DNA of 64,000 nt, from positions 1 through 64,000 of the forward strand of contig NZ_LGQZ01000108.1 in assembly GCF_003116015.1 (NCBI RefSeq). Direction: 5' to 3'. The notes beneath the pieces are model-generated. The model did no database searches, was not told the DNA's origin, and saw only the letters and a program-made list of their open reading frames with translations. The translations under genes were made by a program, and so were the position numbers. Within the stretch, counting starts at the first letter, position 1, and each line of letters opens with the position of its first letter. The stretch is from Azospirillum sp. TSO22-1 (GTDB lineage Bacteria; Pseudomonadota; Alphaproteobacteria; Azospirillales; Azospirillaceae). This document shows, one piece after another, positions 10,501 to 17,229 of the stretch.

Positions 10501-10884
10501 GCCGACGTAGACGCCGGTCTTCGATCCGCGGAGCCGGTCGGGGACAATCCCGGCGTCCTCGAACGCCTCCCAGGCTACTTCGAGGAGAAGCCGCTGCTGC
10601 GGGTCCATCGGCGCCGCCTCGCGCGGGGAGATCCCGAAGAAGGCCGCATCGAACGCCCGGATCGATTCCCGGAGATAGCCGCCCCGACGCGTCAGGATCT
10701 TTCCGGCGGTCGCGTTGTCCGGATCGTAGAACCGCCGGAGGCTCCAGCGTTCGGGCGGCACGTCGACCGTCGCGTCGACGCCGTTCTTCAGGATGTCCCA
10801 ATAGGCTTCCGGGTTCGACGCCCCGCCCGGGAAACGGCACCCCATTCCGACGATGGCGATCTCCTCGTCGCGCTCCAACCGCAT
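4570..10884 (-). CDS. Highly reducing type I polyketide synthase (single module)
   Basis: About 2104-residue PKS carrying a full reductive set in one polypeptide. In order: ketosynthase (residues about 8-430; active Cys in DTACSSS near 181, EAHGTGTKAGD, NIGHLEAAAG), acyltransferase (about 530-830; GHSAGE), dehydratase (about 885-1160; HRVQGEPVFP matches HxxxGxxxxP), a KR structural half, an enoylreductase-like region (about 1400-1700), ketoreductase (about 1715-1900; GGFGGIG and a catalytic S..Y..N set ending QYNYAGAN), and an acyl carrier domain with the pantetheine serine in LGTDSLMA near residue 2030. No thioesterase is visible. The ATG at 10884 has GGAG upstream; a TTG at 10899 is the alternative start. 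With one module it probably works iteratively to make a reduced polyketide or lipid chain. The AT loop (AYHS) does not allow a safe extender-unit call. The ER nucleotide-binding motif (DACSGPGMA) is non-standard. Confidence 0.92.
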   Translation of the reverse strand: MRLERDEEIAIVGMGCRFPGGASNPEAYWDILKNGVDATVDVPPERWSLRRFYDPDNATAGKILTRRGGYLRESIRAFDAAFFGISPREAAPMDPQQRLLLEVAWEAFEDAGIVPDRLRGSKTGVYVGGFTNDNLLHQLNALNREAISSHTAVSATLVMLSNRLSYVFDLKGPSMTVDTACSSSLVALHLAVQALRRGDCDLALAGGVSLMFRPAYSVAMSKGGFLSPDGRCKSFDASGDGYGRGEGAGIIILKPLSTALRDGDPIHAVVVETGVNQDGRTDGITLPNRESQVALIREVYARAGVAPDQVGYVEAHGTGTKAGDATELRSLSEAIARDRSPSHGPLLVGSAKSNIGHLEAAAGVAGVIKTTLALRHRKLPPSLHFKSPPEAVDLEDLGLEVATKLRPWPEGPGGRLASVNSFGYGGTNAHVVLREAPPPRRVAPTEPARLLLIPVSARSDRSLTRQFMRLHQVLGADPGIPVADLGYTLARRRSHLGHRAAIVARTTDDVRRHLRQFSDTGEVSGGFVQAATDRFRGSLAFVYTGMGAQSWGMGRGLIEAEPLAAAALDRCDAIWRDLSGWSLRELFARSDGQPMREPKFAQPANFALQVMLTETARGYGLRPSAVVGHSAGEMAAAWAAGSLSLEDALRVTWHRSRLQQTCDGPGRMLAVGLSEIELDADLVRDLDIAAVNGPGTVTLAGDAARIEEAARLLDARSVFNKVLPVHIAYHSRHMDGLETRFLESLDGLAPRTPDLPLFSTVTGGPVEGAGQDAGYWWRNLRRRVEFLRAAEAMIGAGHTLFLEIGPHPALASSLLDCLRTAGKPGVCLPSLRRGQEEAAQFAESMARLYVQGVDFDWERPYPDGNLVPLLSYPWDREDLWVETETSKADRLGNHEHPFLGRRVNEATPGWEGDFSRSAHPYLFDHRVQGEPVFPAAGYVELALVARPDKARSSAVENLEIHGSLATFSTPVVRVQLDGTGGAFGIHCRENKPDAPWSRVATGTLTATPVPPLRSQVDPAALRRRCADRLDPEAFYADVARLGMEYGPAFRCIREGWTGAGEALVRLGLGDDEGRTAADYFIHPAILDGALQAVLALRLAGRPDGGHAVALPVGIDQLRFHAKTGSAAWCHVTVAGERIDLVLFDDGGTVLVELFGLRVRPVELRHPDARTQSELLYTTAWPSRRPAPRDLPRATRWLVFKDSTGVAAALRDMGARSRMLFDIVEPGEGFARTADGGFEIARGSRADMARLLHEAGVETLDGILYLWALDLTDSMTGPDDRIVGRADMLDVLHLTCTLSGMDLPRMPPVTVCTAGTQIVRHGDKAEGAPGQSALWSALRAARLELPNLRFKLVDLATRLPFAAATNLTAELRTPADEPEVAFRGTDRAVGRVARLGPERYRDHLAVPGANFAFGVFDRGGVRKRCFVETGRRSPAAHEVEIAVGSVGLGEAHRPVLRGLTPLAVPVLDLQCAGLISAVGDGVEGLAAGRRALAFAERAPIGAYLTLPADLVLPCPNDLPADDGGALFDWLLAQYALFGVASLKRDHWVLIQDACSGPGMAALRLALRAGAKVIATADTDRRRDQLRSHGCTHVAASETLAFRDLALQATAGRGVDVVLSPLTGELRVAGLDCIRAGGIYLDHAPMTPDSAETIPIRFAERGIRFTRLSLARAVRQAPQDVRAALDSVAAYLRSPNFEPMPVTIVSALSVEDAFTACARHAHEGRLAVAIADRAVPVLRQQPRPVVAPDAGYLVTGGFGGIGLETLRWLAARGAGSLAVISRSGPSSEEARELLRNLGEGGVRVVFEQADVADPDRLAAALARLKPQMPPIRGVIHCAGVLADAAIESMDASMLDRVLSAKALGALNLHRAFAGEDLRFFVCYGSIAGSWGNAGQYNYAGANGFLHGLVLHRRARGLAATCVNWGPVADAGMAVRDGRTADRLARAGLRPLPMASVFGILEEALAENWGSFDAADIDWPLWARQANDRERARLADVLPAGQTAAGRSAEAFRSGVLGLAPRERRAVVFDLMVEIVAAVLNIPKSRINPTSSLGDLGTDSLMAAEISAGVFDRTGIRLRMLYLTRGPTLVDMAERVEEGILAQDRAS

Positions 10885-10935
10885 CTTCAGCGACTCCAAC
10901 CGGGATATGAAAGCATCGGGCCGCGTGTGTGGGCG

Positions 10936-11793
10936 TTATCGCGGGTGCCAGTCGGACGGCAGCGAGCCCGACGGCGTCGAGCCGAAGGCGAGCCAATCGG
11001 CGAGGGACTGCTGCGTCTCCCCGTACACCGCGGCCGCCTGCGCCGGCCATTGCGCGGCGTCGAACCGCATCTGCACCCGGTACAGGGACAGGTTCGCCTG
11101 GTTGCTCACCCTGTCCGGCTCATGCTTGCCGCCGGACGTGACGGTGGTGACCATCTGGACGTTCGTGCTGTACAGGTAGACCCTGGTGTCCGCGTTGACG
11201 TTGATCGTCGACTGGGAGAACACGTTCAGGGTCTGGTTCGTCGATGGGTTGCTGGACGCCGCGGCGGCGACGTTGACGAGGCTCTGCCTCAACGCGCTGA
11301 GGTCGTAATCCGGAATGCCGACGTAGTAACCGATGATCTGGTTGATCGTGTTGTTCCAGTCGCCGGAGAAGGTCGGGGCGATATGGTCGTTCAGGACCTG
11401 TGAGAACAGCGGGCACTTGAGGATCTGGTTGACGTAGTTGAAGAACATGGCCAGCGATCCGGCCTGGGCCGGCACGCTGGGGTCGTAGCCGGATTTCTCC
11501 CGCGCCAGCGTGAGCAGCATCGAACAGCCGGTCACGGGGCTCCGCTGCAGGGCCGCCACGGCGTCGTTGCCCGGTCTCGCGTGGACGTAATCGGCGTCCA
11601 GGCGCAGGGCGCTCTGGGCACCGCAGCCGCTCAGGATGCCGTTGGCCACCACCGGACGGTCGGGATAGGCGGCCAGGAGCGTAAGTGCCTGCTGCGCCAG
11701 GAGGACCGGCTCGTCGGTGAGGGAGAGCGGCCCGTTGGACGGCGAGTTCGCCCTGAGCCATGCGTGGAACGCGGATTGATCGAAGGTCGTCAA
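10936..11793 (-). CDS. Unknown protein, paralogue of the gene at 12001
   Basis: About 285 residues, family not recognised. It probably starts at a TTG (11793) preceded by GGGGAAGG. It has no clear signal peptide. It is clearly related to the next upstream gene: both share an AW near the N-terminus, a DWN..IN.I...VGI.D.D block, N.A.AASS, a following F.Q..IN and LYS/LYN strand, and a C-terminal W...A...G.T..SL..WL motif. It ends 51 bases before the PKS start, so the two are probably co-transcribed. Possible roles (accessory enzyme, cargo, export partner or target of the polyketide product) cannot be separated from sequence. Confidence 0.75.
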   Translation of the reverse strand: MTTFDQSAFHAWLRANSPSNGPLSLTDEPVLLAQQALTLLAAYPDRPVVANGILSGCGAQSALRLDADYVHARPGNDAVAALQRSPVTGCSMLLTLAREKSGYDPSVPAQAGSLAMFFNYVNQILKCPLFSQVLNDHIAPTFSGDWNNTINQIIGYYVGIPDYDLSALRQSLVNVAAAASSNPSTNQTLNVFSQSTINVNADTRVYLYSTNVQMVTTVTSGGKHEPDRVSNQANLSLYRVQMRFDAAQWPAQAAAVYGETQQSLADWLAFGSTPSGSLPSDWHPR

Positions 11794-11931
11794 GGGCCAG
11801 CCTTCCCCGTGTTGTGCGTTGGGAAACGCGATCGTTCCGTTTCCCCGGATTCCGATGCCCCGTCTTTCCGCTGCGGGCGGGGCGGCGCCTCGGGTTCCCG
11901 GGCGCCCGATCGCCGGTGCCGCGCCCCGGCG

Positions 11932-11974
11932 CCCGGCACGGGCCGCCGTCGCGATGGACGGCGGCCGTGCCGGG
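11932..11974 (-). terminator. Long GC-rich hairpin between the two paralogues
   Basis: CCCGGCACGG(G)CCGCCGTC pairs with GACGGCGGCCGTGCCGGG around a 6-base loop with one bulged G. It sits in the 207-base gap downstream of the gene at 12001 and upstream of the gene at 10936. There is no T-run, so it may attenuate read-through or protect the upstream mRNA, giving more of the first protein than of the PKS. Confidence 0.45.
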
Positions 11975-12000
11975 CAGACCGTGGCGCGGCCCGCGTCTCG

Positions 12001-12855
12001 TTACTGGAGCGCCGGGATCGGCTTGGTGCCCTTGAGGGACGAGCTGTTGTCGTTGAGCCAGTTGTCCAGGCTGCTGCTGGTCTGCCCGATGATCTTGGCG
12101 ACGTTTGCCCGGGTCCACAGCGGCATCAGGAGCGTCAGCTTCACCTGCAGCACGTCGAAGTCGTTCTGCTTGGTGTCGTAGCCCTTGCCCGACTTCTCAT
12201 AGAAGGTGCAGGTGCTGTTGTAGAGATAGAACTCGTAGACGTTGTCAGCCGCGTTGATGGCGTTCTGGCAGAAGAGGCTGGTCTTCTGCGTCGTCTCCAT
12301 GGTGCTGGACGCCGCCTGCGCCAGATTCTTCAGGCCGGTGATGATGGCGCCCCGGTCCTTGTCGGCGATGCCGACGAAGGTGTCCGCGATCGCGTTGATC
12401 AGCGTGTTCCAGTCGCTCGTTTCCCGCTTCAGCGTCTGCCGCTGGGCGTAGTTGAGCGTCACCAGCGGGAACTGGACCACCTTGTTGAGGTAGGCCTCGT
12501 ATGCCTTGGAGTTCGCCTCGTTGTCGGTCAGGATCACCGGGCTCCAGCCGGCGGAGATGCGGGCCATATCGGACACGTGCATCAGGCCGGTGGCGGGCGC
12601 CTTCAGCATCTTTTCGATGGATTCGTCGCTGGTGGCGCCCGTCCGCTGCTGCGTGTCGAAGAGATCCTTCTGCTGCGCCGCGACGTTTTCGTTGCCGGTC
12701 ACCCGCATCATGGCCGGCGTATCCATGGCCCCCGTCGCCGCGTTCAGCAACGAGAGGCTCTCGCGCGCCGTCGCGGTGCGCAGGGCGGTGCTGTGCTCGG
12801 GATTCACCGACGCCATCCAGGCGTTCAGTGCATTGCCAACATGTTCATTCGACAT
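12001..12855 (-). CDS. Unknown protein, founder copy of the PKS-linked paralogue pair
   Basis: 284 residues, family not recognised. The start at 12855 has a strong GGGGG ribosome site (GGGGGAACGC before ATG). The protein begins MSNEHVGNALNAWMASVNPE and has no signal peptide or membrane segment. The middle (DWNTLINAIADTFVGIADKD, then NLAQAASS) and the C-terminus (LWTRANVAKIIGQTSSSLDN) align with the gene at 10936. The C-terminal third is rich in beta-type YEFYLYN strings and two cysteines. A recognisable -35/-10 pair lies 58-87 bases upstream. It is the first gene of the minus-strand locus that ends in the PKS. Confidence 0.8.
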   Translation of the reverse strand: MSNEHVGNALNAWMASVNPEHSTALRTATARESLSLLNAATGAMDTPAMMRVTGNENVAAQQKDLFDTQQRTGATSDESIEKMLKAPATGLMHVSDMARISAGWSPVILTDNEANSKAYEAYLNKVVQFPLVTLNYAQRQTLKRETSDWNTLINAIADTFVGIADKDRGAIITGLKNLAQAASSTMETTQKTSLFCQNAINAADNVYEFYLYNSTCTFYEKSGKGYDTKQNDFDVLQVKLTLLMPLWTRANVAKIIGQTSSSLDNWLNDNSSSLKGTKPIPALQ

Positions 12856-12912
12856 TGCGTTCCCCCGAAAGATTGTTCCACAGAAAAGTAGAATTCAAGC
12901 TTACGAGAAAAC

Positions 12913-12942
12913 CATATAATTGCGTTGATTGCCTAGAGTCAA
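12913..12942 (-). promoter_or_regulatory. Predicted promoter of the paralogue-PKS locus
   Basis: On the minus strand TTGACT (12942-12937) and TATATG (12918-12913) are separated by 18 bases, inside an AT-rich island upstream of the gene starting at 12855. The hexamers are imperfect. Confidence 0.4.
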
Positions 12943-13113
12943 CCAACGCGTTTGTATGTAATGTTGATGTTCTCGCCAAAGATATCCGGCGATGGCTTGG
13001 TGAGCGTACATGGCTCGCCGTTGGCCAGGGATTGCAGCAACGTCTGCTGTGCACAGCGACATTATGTCGCACCGCGGCAATACACACCATGGTATGCAGA
13101 AATACACCGAAGA

Positions 13114-13134
13114 GCCGGCTCCATAGGAGCCGGC
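13114..13134 (-). terminator. Hairpin terminator after the RNase T2 gene
   Basis: Perfect 9-bp stem GCCGGCTCC / GGAGCCGGC with a 3-base loop, 22 bases past the stop of the RNase gene in its transcription direction, followed on that strand by TCTTCGGTGTATTTC, which is moderately T-rich. Confidence 0.6.
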
Positions 13135-13155
13135 GATGCGGACGACGGCGCGCCG

Positions 13156-13869
13156 TCAGTTGCCGGCGGCGTCGATGCGGATCGGCGTGGTCGAGCAGCG
13201 CGCGCCGCCCATGGGCAGCATGTGCGTGGCGTTCAGCGCGGTGGTCTTGTCGGCGTCCGCCTGAAGGGTGAAGCGGATCTCCGAGAAGGTGCCGTTCTTG
13301 ACGATCAGCTTCACGAGCTGGCTGGCCTTGTCGCCGTAGTCGCGCGCCAGCGCCTCGCACAGCTGCTGGCCGGTGATGGTGGCGCCGACGCTGCCGTGCA
13401 GAAGCTTGCCGAAGGACGCGGTCGCGGCGGACTTCGCCAGGGTGACGGACAGCCCGAAGTAGCCGTCCGGCGACAGGCCCGAGCAGGTGCCGTGCTTGTA
13501 CCACTCGTGCAGGTGCAGGCCCGACGCCACGCCCGGCATGTAGGTGGCCAGTTCCTGGCGCGTCTCCGGCTTCATGGCGACCTCGGGCATGTCGAGCCAG
13601 CGGCCCGGGTCGTTGTCCAGGGCGACGATGTAGGCCGGGACGCCGCAGAACTGCGCGCCCTGCGGCCACAGCCCGTGCAGCACGACGTTCGCCGCGTCGT
13701 AGCGGTCGGGCGTCATCGACTTGCATTCGGTCTTTTGGGGCCTGGTCTCGCAGAAGGCTGGCTGCCAGCTCAGCGAGAAGACGTACTCGTTGCTCCCAGC
13801 CGCCGCCGGCCCAGCCTGCCAGACGGCCGCCGCAATGGTACCGGCGATCACGAACGCGCGCATGAACAT
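13156..13869 (-). CDS. Exported ribonuclease T2 family protein
   Basis: 237 residues. The start at 13869 has GAGGAA five bases upstream. A signal peptide (MFMRAFVIAGTIAAAVWQAG, cleavage after PAAAG) directs export to the periplasm or outside. RNase T2 enzymes cut single-stranded RNA through a 2',3'-cyclic phosphate. Both catalytic blocks are present: CAS I LHGLWPQ (His65) and CAS II HLHEWYKHGTCS (His121, Glu122, Lys125, His126). Cysteines at 40, 49, 75 and 129 could form the family disulfides. It has its own terminator and an AT-rich upstream region, so it is probably monocistronic. Nutrient scavenging is the usual role. Confidence 0.93.
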   Translation of the reverse strand: MFMRAFVIAGTIAAAVWQAGPAAAGSNEYVFSLSWQPAFCETRPQKTECKSMTPDRYDAANVVLHGLWPQGAQFCGVPAYIVALDNDPGRWLDMPEVAMKPETRQELATYMPGVASGLHLHEWYKHGTCSGLSPDGYFGLSVTLAKSAATASFGKLLHGSVGATITGQQLCEALARDYGDKASQLVKLIVKNGTFSEIRFTLQADADKTTALNATHMLPMGGARCSTTPIRIDAAGN

Positions 13870-14396
13870 TGCTGTTCCTCGTTATGGGGTTGGAGTGAGA
13901 AGGCAGGGAACGGCTTGGATAGACCGCTTCACCGCAGCCCATGAATACCACTTTTCATATAGTATATATTCTGCATCATATGCTTATCATGGTATTATAT
14001 AGATAAATCATGACGATTGAGGGCATTGTATGACAGAATATGCGCGCGCCTGACCGGCGTGACCACCCCACGCTGGCCGCGGCTGAAGAGGCGCGGGGAG
14101 GGGCCGACGTCCCGCGCCGGCGCCGCGGCTCTGTCTGGAGAAAAGTCCGGACAAAGACAGGAGTTCGGCGGTTCTTGCACCAGCATACGCAAGTATGTTG
14201 GGCCGTGCATTCTCCTTTTCAAAAGCATGTTGTCGTGTTGACGCATAAAAATCAAAAATAATTTCTTGTGCGTTGATTCTTATCTTCTGTAGCGTCGTTG
14301 CATATCAAAGAACATGCGTGCTGCCGCACGAGGCGGTGCGCGGGCGAGGTTGCGCCCGTGTCGCTGCGCGACCGACACTTCCTGGGGGAGCGAAGA
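13870..14396. other. Divergent regulatory region, RNase T2 / multicopper oxidase
   Basis: Two AT-rich patches are seen. One at 13945-14040 includes ATTATA at 13994-13999 (a minus-strand TATAAT that could serve the RNase gene). One at 14225-14290 has TTGACG followed by an A/T run and could serve the oxidase gene. No repeat or RNA gene was recognised. The GC-rich part between them (14045-14150) holds nothing identifiable. Confidence 0.4.
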
Positions 14397-16256
14397 ATGA
14401 AGACTTGGCTTGAGAAACGCGCGATCTCTCGGCGTTCGGCCCTGCTGGGCGGTTCGGCCGCCATGGCGGCGGTGGTCGCCATGGACGGCGCCACCGCGCA
14501 GGCGCAGACGGGCACGCACGAGGCCCATGGCGACCACCCCGGCTCCCTCGGTTCGCGCATCCGGTCGGCGACGACGCCCGCGCCTGCCGCGCCGAAGTCG
14601 GGTGAGGCGCTGCTGGGTGCCACCCCGGCGCCGGCCGCCGGCGGGGCGCTGCCGACGCCGCCCGTCCTCAAGGTGCGCCCGGGCGCCGCCGCGACGCTGG
14701 GGATGAAGACGCAGAGCGTCCAGCTCGGCGGCCGTCCGGCCAGGAACCTGCGCGCCTACGACAACGTCACGGCCCGGCAGTACCTGATGGCGCCGACGCT
14801 GGAGTTCGGCCAGACCGGCGCCTTCGGTGTGCGTCTGGCGAACGGGCTGCCGCGCAACCCCGATCAGGCGCAGCCGCACGTCGTCAACGTCCCCAGCCAG
14901 TTCAACACCACCAACCTGCACACCCACGGCCTGCACGTGTCGCCGGAGGGCCGCAGCGACAACGTCTATCTCGAGATCCTGCCGAAGGGCACCGAAGCCA
15001 AGTACGCCGACGGCGAGACCAGCGTCGTCGGCGGCTTCGACTACGTCTACGCCCTGAAGAACCACACGCCGGGCACCTTCTGGTACCACCCGCACCGGCA
15101 CGGCTCGGTGGCGGTGCAGGTCGCCAGCGGCGCAGCCGGCGCGCTGGTCGTGCGCGGCGGCACGGGCACCATCGACCGGGTCAAGGGGATCGACGGCATC
15201 ACCGAGCAGGTGCTGCTGATCCAGCAGGTGATGCTGAACCCCAACGGCGAGTTACCCGACTTCGACACGCTGTGGAACGCGCCGGGCAACGGGGCGACCG
15301 CCGAGTGGACGGTGAACGGCACCACCGGCCGTACGCTCGCCATGCAGCCGGGCGAGGTGCAGCGCTGGCGCATCGTCAACACCGGCTTCCAGGCCGAGGC
15401 GAAGTTCGCCCTGGTGCAGGCCTCCGGCGGCGCCCCGGTGAACGTGACGCTGATCGCCATGGACGGCATCAACTTCAGCCCGAAGGCGGCGACGGTGCAG
15501 GCGGTCTACCTGCCGCCGGGCGGGCGCGCCGACATCCTGGTGAAGGCCCCGGCGCAGCCGACGAAGCTGCTGGCCCAGGTCGGCCAGTACGTGGTCAAGG
15601 GGCAGGGCGGGCCGACCGCCGGCCTGACCGCCGGCTTCGAGATCGGCGGCGTGTGGCAGGAGGCCGCGTTCGCCGGCGACCCGGCGACCGTCTTCACCGT
15701 CGACGTGGCCGGTGCGCCGAAGGCGATGGCGCTGCCGGGCGATCCGCTGCCGCGGCCGCTGGTGCCGGAGATCACCGCGGCCACCACGCCCGACGCCTGC
15801 CGTTACGTGGTCTTCGGGGTCACCAAGGTCACCGCGCCGAATGGCACGCTGAAGAACGACCTGCCCAGCTACAACCCTGCGGCGATGCCGAGCTCGTTCA
15901 AGCTGCAGATCAACGGTGAGCTGTTCTGCCCCGGCCGCGTCCTGTTCCAGCCGCCGCTGGGCTCGGTGGACCAGTACGTCGTCTCCACCCCCGGCGTGCA
16001 CGTCTTCCACATCCACGTGAACCCGTTCCTGGTCACCGAGGTGGAGGGGCAGCCGCTGTCCACCCCGATGTGGCGCGACACCATGCTGGTCGGGCCGAAC
16101 GGCTACAAGGCGCTGACCAAATACACGGACTACGCCGGCACCTTCCCGATCCACTGCCACATCCTCGATCACGAGGACGTTGGCATGATGACCAACGTCA
16201 CCGTGGTGGATCCGACCTCCAAGACCCGCGTCGCCGCCGTCACGCACGGCCACTGA
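14397..16256 (+). CDS. Tat-exported three-domain multicopper oxidase
   Basis: 619 residues; the ATG at 14397 follows GGGGGAG. The N-terminus has a twin-arginine signal (ISRRSALLG then a hydrophobic alanine stretch ending AQAQ), so the folded copper protein goes to the periplasm. All four copper-site blocks are visible: HTHGLH, WYHPHRHGS, HVFHIHVNPF and HCHILDHEDVGMM; the last contains the type 1 copper Cys and an axial Met. Such laccase/CueO-like enzymes couple substrate or Cu(I) oxidation to four-electron reduction of O2. There is no methionine-rich insert typical of CueO, so a laccase-like or manganese-type activity is equally possible. An alanine/proline-rich linker follows the signal. It is a single-gene unit with a hairpin downstream. 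Confidence 0.92.
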   Translation: MKTWLEKRAISRRSALLGGSAAMAAVVAMDGATAQAQTGTHEAHGDHPGSLGSRIRSATTPAPAAPKSGEALLGATPAPAAGGALPTPPVLKVRPGAAATLGMKTQSVQLGGRPARNLRAYDNVTARQYLMAPTLEFGQTGAFGVRLANGLPRNPDQAQPHVVNVPSQFNTTNLHTHGLHVSPEGRSDNVYLEILPKGTEAKYADGETSVVGGFDYVYALKNHTPGTFWYHPHRHGSVAVQVASGAAGALVVRGGTGTIDRVKGIDGITEQVLLIQQVMLNPNGELPDFDTLWNAPGNGATAEWTVNGTTGRTLAMQPGEVQRWRIVNTGFQAEAKFALVQASGGAPVNVTLIAMDGINFSPKAATVQAVYLPPGGRADILVKAPAQPTKLLAQVGQYVVKGQGGPTAGLTAGFEIGGVWQEAAFAGDPATVFTVDVAGAPKAMALPGDPLPRPLVPEITAATTPDACRYVVFGVTKVTAPNGTLKNDLPSYNPAAMPSSFKLQINGELFCPGRVLFQPPLGSVDQYVVSTPGVHVFHIHVNPFLVTEVEGQPLSTPMWRDTMLVGPNGYKALTKYTDYAGTFPIHCHILDHEDVGMMTNVTVVDPTSKTRVAAVTHGH

Positions 16257-16280
16257 CCGCTGGACACGCCCCGCGTCGCT

Positions 16281-16317
16281 CCGAAGCCCTTCCCGCCTTG
16301 CCGGAGAAGGGCTTCGG
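16281..16317 (+). terminator. Stem-loop after the multicopper oxidase gene
   Basis: CCGAAGCCCTTC (16281-16292) pairs perfectly with GAAGGGCTTCGG (16306-16317) over 12 bp around a 13-base loop, 24 bases after the stop. No T-run follows because an IS3 remnant starts directly beyond it. Confidence 0.65.
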
Positions 16318-16320
16318 ACT

Positions 16321-16384
16321 GCGGCGGCTCCATTCGGCTCCCAGTGACGTCACCCCGGAGCCGGCCGAACTGCGGACCGCGAGC
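16321..16384 (+). mobile_element. Degenerate IS3 transposase C-terminal remnant
   Basis: The translated string RLHSAPSDVTPEPAELRTA matches the transposase end at 1-78 (PLHSALGDITPEQAELQTA) residue for residue with few changes, and the DNA is similarly close. The stop codon and everything upstream are lost. It is a small relic of the same or a sister element, in the same orientation. Confidence 0.7.
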
Positions 16385-16775
16385 ATTCCCCGGAACCTGT
16401 CGTCGCCAAGCCCGAGCGGGGCGAGCTGTCCCCAGTGGGGCGAATTCCCGCACCAGGCTTGCGTAATGGACGATATTGTTCAGCAGCCGCTTGTGCTCCA
16501 GCCGGAACAGATAATCGGCGTTCGGATCGAGGTCCCAGTGGATGTCGCGGAGAAGCGTCGATGTCCGCATGGTCCGTCCTGATGCGGATCGGCGCCGACG
16601 GCAGAGTCGCGATGGCGTCCGACGTGACCCCCAGCGCCGCAGCCAGCTGATTGCGGGTATTCTCGGCCGCCGCCATGCCCTGCCATGCGGAGTCCAGCGC
16701 CGCCGTGAGTTCCCGCATGCTCGCCGATCCGGCGTCATAGACCGCGATGGGGACTGCCTGAAATCCGATCGCCAT
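16350..16775 (-). pseudogene. Small unknown ORF, possibly frameshifted and IS-truncated
   Basis: Starts at 16775 (MAIGFQAVPIAVYDAGSASM) with GGAGG nine bases upstream. The first ~70 residues look like a real soluble helical protein (ELTAALDSAWQGMAAAENTR, then LAAALGVTSDAIATLP). From about 16570 the coding character moves to another frame, where MRTSTLLRDIHWDLDPNADY and FRLEHKRLLNNIVHYASLVR look natural, while the original frame becomes arginine/proline-rich. This suggests a single-base frameshift near 16565-16575, or two overlapping small genes. Both frames run into the IS3 remnant at 16321-16384, so the 3' end was probably replaced. The family is not recognised. Confidence 0.4.
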
Positions 16776-17229
16776 CTGGGAAGCCTCCAGCAGGGTTGGA
16801 GTCAACGCGATCACCAAAATCGACAAGCTGCTGACCGGCGAGTCTTCATCAGCGCCTCAGGGTGCTTCACGGTCGGTAAAACATTGCCCGTATCTATCGT
16901 GATCAGAACAACTGAAGATTTGTAATGCACATATTATCGTATACACCGAATGAATAGCCTGATTTTGTCGGTATGAATATGAATGTATTCTGGATGTGCT
17001 GGGCGATGGATTTGATTGATATTTTCATTCGTTGCAGCGTGCCGCGGCAAGCCCGGTAGTCCCGCTGCAGGGGGCACCTCATCCCGAGACCGCACACTCA
17101 AACGCGCATCGAGGCTGGCGTGCTGCTTGCGGAATGACAGGCGTCGCCCATGGAATGTTCGGTTCCTGCGATCGTCATGCGGGCGCCACGTGGGGGATCC
17201 GTGCATCTGCCGGTCGGCGTTCGGGACCA
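16776..17229. other. Gene-poor spacer at the left edge of the TIR island
   Basis: AT-rich at 16900-17015 (for example TTATCGTATACACC and several A/T runs). No convincing gene, tRNA or repeat is seen. The AT-rich patch lies between the small broken ORF and the 3' end of the membrane protein gene. Confidence 0.4.

Noticed and set aside
5158..11403. A 2081-codon open frame on the plus strand opposite the PKS gene
   Set aside because: It is antisense to a PKS with intact motifs, and its protein is arginine/glycine/proline-rich with no domain. It is a GC-skew shadow.
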